From an uncultured Clostridia bacterium (GTDB lineage: Bacteria > Bacillota > Clostridia > Christensenellales > Aristaeellaceae), in assembly GCA_946042585.1 (NCBI GenBank), contig CAMGDO010000036.1, positions 1-7,476 of the forward strand: 7,476 nucleotides of DNA. Direction: 5' to 3'. Positions 5,102 to 7,476 of the stretch are shown here, one piece after another. The notes under the pieces were generated by a model. It did no database searches. It saw only the letters and a program-made list of their open reading frames with translations, and had not been told where the DNA came from. Position 1 is the stretch's first letter. Each line of letters begins with the position of its first letter. The translations under genes were made by a program, and so were the position numbers.

Positions 5102-6342
5102 CGCGCCTGCTCCTGCCCCGCCGCGCACTGAACGATGTCTATCTCCCCTATCTGTCTGCTTCGCAGCGCTATCAGCTGTTCTTTGGCGGCGCGTCCTCCG
5201 GCAAAAGCTGCTTTCTCGCCACCCGCCTTGTGCTTGATACTCTGCAGGGCAGAAACGCGCTCATCGTGCGCGCCGTAGCCCGCACACTGCGCACCAGCTG
5301 CTGGAATGAAATCACCAAATCCGCCGCGCGGCTGGGGCTGTCCTCCTGCTTTACGATGAACCGCACGGAAATGACCATCACCGCCCGAAACAACGGCGCG
5401 CAGATGCTCTTTGCCGGTCTGGACGATGTGGAAAAAATCAAATCCATTACGCCTGCGCGCGGCGCGCTCACCGACATATGGATTGAGGAGGCCACGGAAA
5501 TCGCCTATGCCGACTTCAAGCAGCTGAACAAGCGTCTGCGCGGACAGACGGCGCACCCCAAGCGCATGACCCTCTCCTTCAACCCCGTATACCAGACGCA
5601 CTGGATATTCAGCGAATTCTTTGGCGCCTGGGAGGACAGCCGCCGCGTCCTTGAAACCGACGACTGCCTCATCCTCAAAACCACCTATCGCGACAACCGC
5701 TTTCTCGCCCCCGATGACCGAGCGGCGCTGGAAAACGAGCGCGATCCCTACTTCCGCTCCGTATATACGGACGGCGCATGGGGCGTAATGGGCGATGCCA
5801 TCTTCAGCAGCTGGCGCACAGAAGACCTCTCCTCCCGCGCGCTGCTGGAGGAGAGGCCGCTCTATGGGCTTGATTTCGGTTTCGCCTCCGACCCCTGCGC
5901 CTGCGTGCGCTGCGCCTATGACCGTGCCCGCAAGCGCGTCTATGTGTATGACGAATTGTATGAGCGCGGCCAGACCAACGACATGCTCGCAGAGCGCTTG
6001 CGCACCTTTGCCGGACGGCATTATGTGGTATGCGACAGCGCCGAGCCCAAGAGCATTGCCGAGCTGCGGCGGTTTGGCATCTCCGCCCTGCCCGCGCGCA
6101 AGGGGCCCGACAGCCTGCTGCACGGCATTCAATGGCTGCGCGCACAGGAAATCATTGTAGACCCCCGCTGCCGCCATTTCATCCGCAAGCTCACCCTCTA
6201 CCAATGGAAGCGGGATCGCCAGGGCAACACGCTGCCCGTTCCCGAGGACCAAAACAACCATCTGATCGACGCGCTGCGCTACGCGCTTGAGGACGAGATG
6301 AACGCGCGCTTTGCCGCCGTATCCGCCCGTCCCGTCTGGTAG
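5098..6342 (+). CDS. terL: Phage terminase large subunit, PBSX / Terminase_3 type
   Basis: The large terminase is the ATPase motor and nuclease that cuts phage DNA and pumps it into the prohead through the portal. The 414-residue protein is full length for the family. The ATPase half has the Walker A GGASSGKS (30-37), LIVRAVARTLRTSCW (55-69), Walker B IWIEEATE (127-134) and the coupling motif LSFNP (159-163). The nuclease half has YGLDFGFASDP (256-266, acidic Asp259), VCDSAEPKSIAEL (311-323, Asp313) and NNHLIDALRYAL (387-398, Asp391), the three acidic positions expected for an RNase H-like fold. All key residues are present, so the gene looks functional. The start at 5098 overlaps the preceding stop by four bases, and the portal gene follows after 23 bases. 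Genes of this branch often belong to siphovirus-like phages using headful or cos packaging; which one cannot be told here. Confidence 0.96.
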   Translation: MTRLLLPRRALNDVYLPYLSASQRYQLFFGGASSGKSCFLATRLVLDTLQGRNALIVRAVARTLRTSCWNEITKSAARLGLSSCFTMNRTEMTITARNNGAQMLFAGLDDVEKIKSITPARGALTDIWIEEATEIAYADFKQLNKRLRGQTAHPKRMTLSFNPVYQTHWIFSEFFGAWEDSRRVLETDDCLILKTTYRDNRFLAPDDRAALENERDPYFRSVYTDGAWGVMGDAIFSSWRTEDLSSRALLEERPLYGLDFGFASDPCACVRCAYDRARKRVYVYDELYERGQTNDMLAERLRTFAGRHYVVCDSAEPKSIAELRRFGISALPARKGPDSLLHGIQWLRAQEIIVDPRCRHFIRKLTLYQWKRDRQGNTLPVPEDQNNHLIDALRYALEDEMNARFAAVSARPVW

Positions 6343-6365
6343 CCAGCCATTTGGGAGGTATTCTC

Positions 6366-7476
6366 ATGATTCTTCGTTCCCGCCGCCTGCTTGCCGACGG
6401 CGTGCCCTCGCCCGAGCTTGTGCGCAGCGTGCTGCGCGAGCATGCCCGCGCGTGCGTGCGCCTGTCCCGCCTGCGGGCCTACTATGACGGCCGCCATGAT
6501 GTGCTGCTCCGCGAGCGCCGCAGCGGCCTGCCCAATTCGCGCCTTCCCCACGGTTATCCCGCCTACATCACCGATATGGCCGCCGGCTATCTCATCGGTA
6601 CGCCCGTGCGCTATGAATACGATGATGACAGCGCGCTTTCTCCCCTGCTTGAGGCGCTGCAGGAATGCGATTCGCCGTCGGTGGATGCAGAGCTTGCCCA
6701 GCAGCAAAGCATTTACGGGCGCGGTGTGGAATTGTGCTATGCCGATGAAAACGCACGCCCCCGCTGCGTCGCCATAGACCCGCGCCGGGCCTTTGTCGTA
6801 TACAGCGATGACGAAGCGTGCGACCCGCTCTTTGGCGTGTATCTGCGCGAGGAGCAAAATGCCCAGGGCAGCCGCGTATGCCTGCACGTCACGGTCTACA
6901 CCGCGCAGTCCATTCTCAGGTATCGCTGCCAGCAGTTTTCCGCCCTGCGCGAGATAGAATCCATCACCCCGCACTATTTTGGCGCACTTCCCATGACGGA
7001 ATACTGGAACAACGCCGGGGAAACGGGCGATTTTGAGCGCGTCCTGCCGCTCATTGACGCCTATGATGTGCTTGAGAGCGACCGCATCAATGACAAGCAG
7101 CAGTTTGCCGACGCGCTGCTTGTGCTCACCGGCGTCATGGGGCTGACCGCGCCGGAGGACAGCGACAGCCGCACGCCGGGCGAACGCCTGCGTCAGGATA
7201 AAACCCTTGCCCTGCCCGATGGCTCCGCGCATGTGGAATGGCTCACCAAGGAAGCGCACGAAAGCGATGCGGACGTGCTGCGCGCTGCGCTGTGCAGCGA
7301 TATTCACAAGTTTTCCATGGTGCCCGACCTCACCGACGAGCATTTCTCCGCCAATGCCAGCGGCGTCGCCATGCGCTACAAGCTGCTGGGGCTGGAACAG
7401 CTCACCGCTGTCAAGGAGCGCTTTTTCCGCGAAGGGCTTCGCAGCCGCATCCATCTGTTTTCACACTATCTTGCGC
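6366..7476 (+). CDS. Phage portal protein, SPP1 gp6-like (partial, open at right edge)
   Basis: The portal forms the dodecameric ring at one capsid vertex through which terminase threads DNA. The first 370 codons are open to the window edge. Landmarks of the SPP1 gp6 family are the N-terminal helices with RLSRLRAYYDGRHD (32-45), ITDMAAGYLIGTPVRY (68-83), QSIYGRGVELCY (114-125), the strongly conserved FGALPMTEYWNN (205-216), LIDAYDVLESDRINDKQQFA (229-248) with LLVLTGVMG (251-259), and SGVAMRYKLLGLEQL (332-346). GGGAGG lies seven bases before the ATG at 6366, 23 bases after the terminase stop. Family members are about 450-500 residues, so roughly the last fifth to quarter is missing because of the window edge. 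No frameshift or internal stop was seen when reading the frame through. Confidence 0.94.
   Translation, partial: MILRSRRLLADGVPSPELVRSVLREHARACVRLSRLRAYYDGRHDVLLRERRSGLPNSRLPHGYPAYITDMAAGYLIGTPVRYEYDDDSALSPLLEALQECDSPSVDAELAQQQSIYGRGVELCYADENARPRCVAIDPRRAFVVYSDDEACDPLFGVYLREEQNAQGSRVCLHVTVYTAQSILRYRCQQFSALREIESITPHYFGALPMTEYWNNAGETGDFERVLPLIDAYDVLESDRINDKQQFADALLVLTGVMGLTAPEDSDSRTPGERLRQDKTLALPDGSAHVEWLTKEAHESDADVLRAALCSDIHKFSMVPDLTDEHFSANASGVAMRYKLLGLEQLTAVKERFFREGLRSRIHLFSHYLA

Larger units (their letters stand above)
4889..7476 (+). mobile_element. Prophage-derived packaging/structural module (left part only)
   Basis: Three same-strand genes with phage order small terminase position, large terminase, portal, tightly packed (4-base overlap, then a 23-base gap) and all with good GGAGG sites. 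They run opposite to the host block. Composition and codon choice are as GC-rich as the host genes, so the element is well adapted to this host or long resident. No integrase, repressor or attachment site lies on this side. The right part is outside the window, so intactness cannot be judged. Confidence 0.8.

Noticed and set aside
5044..7454. Two long open frames on the minus strand opposite the large terminase (about 405 codons) and the portal (about 391 codons)
   Set aside because: They are antisense shadows produced by GC-rich codon use. The plus-strand proteins carry complete family motifs and good ribosome sites, while the antisense frames have low-complexity Ala/Gly/Arg-rich translations with no recognisable domain.
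1..7476. CRISPR arrays, tRNA or rRNA genes, insertion sequences, toxin-antitoxin or defence genes
   Set aside because: No regularly spaced repeats, cloverleaf-like segments, transposase motifs or defence-family motifs were seen on either strand.

Overview
The window looks like the chromosome of a GC-rich, endospore-forming Bacillota (most likely a clostridial lineage), with a host gene block on the minus strand (1-4676) next to the beginning of a phage packaging/structural module on the plus strand (4889-7476). A sleB-ypeB pair implies spore formation and germination. The PyrR-type attenuator in front of the dihydroorotase gene and the strong GGAGG ribosome sites also fit Bacillota. The genus cannot be named from the sequence alone.

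Host block, in transcription order (right to left): sleB (spore-cortex lytic enzyme, 4676-4008), then ypeB (its partner protein, 3997-2687), whose ribosome site abuts the sleB stop. A probable promoter follows at 2621-2626 with a structured leader. Next come a DUF2974/Mbeg1-like alpha/beta-hydrolase gene (2502-1411) and a GNAT acetyltransferase of the phosphinothricin-acetyltransferase-like group (1414-815), which overlap by ATGA. A strong sigma-A promoter (757-785) then drives a leader that reads as a complete PyrR attenuator: PyrR-binding anti-antiterminator, antiterminator and terminator. This leads into pyrC (dihydroorotase, start at 619), which runs off the left edge.

Phage block: the 212-bp divergent gap 4677-4888 holds two palindromes followed by T-runs, one of them a convincing terminator only about 10 bp ahead of the first phage ribosome site. 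Then come a 70-aa protein in the small-terminase position (4889-5101), the PBSX/Terminase_3-type large terminase (5098-6342, ATGA overlap) and an SPP1 gp6-like portal protein (6366 onward, open at the right edge). No integrase, repressor, replication gene or attachment site is visible between host sleB and the packaging genes. The element therefore starts abruptly with its late genes, which suggests an eroded, rearranged or unusually organised prophage.

The best supported unusual items are the pyrC attenuator, the abrupt host/packaging junction with its in-leader terminator, and the very small putative small terminase. I did not see an obviously new defence system, CRISPR array, tRNA, rRNA or insertion sequence. 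No gene-free stretch exceeds 300 bases.
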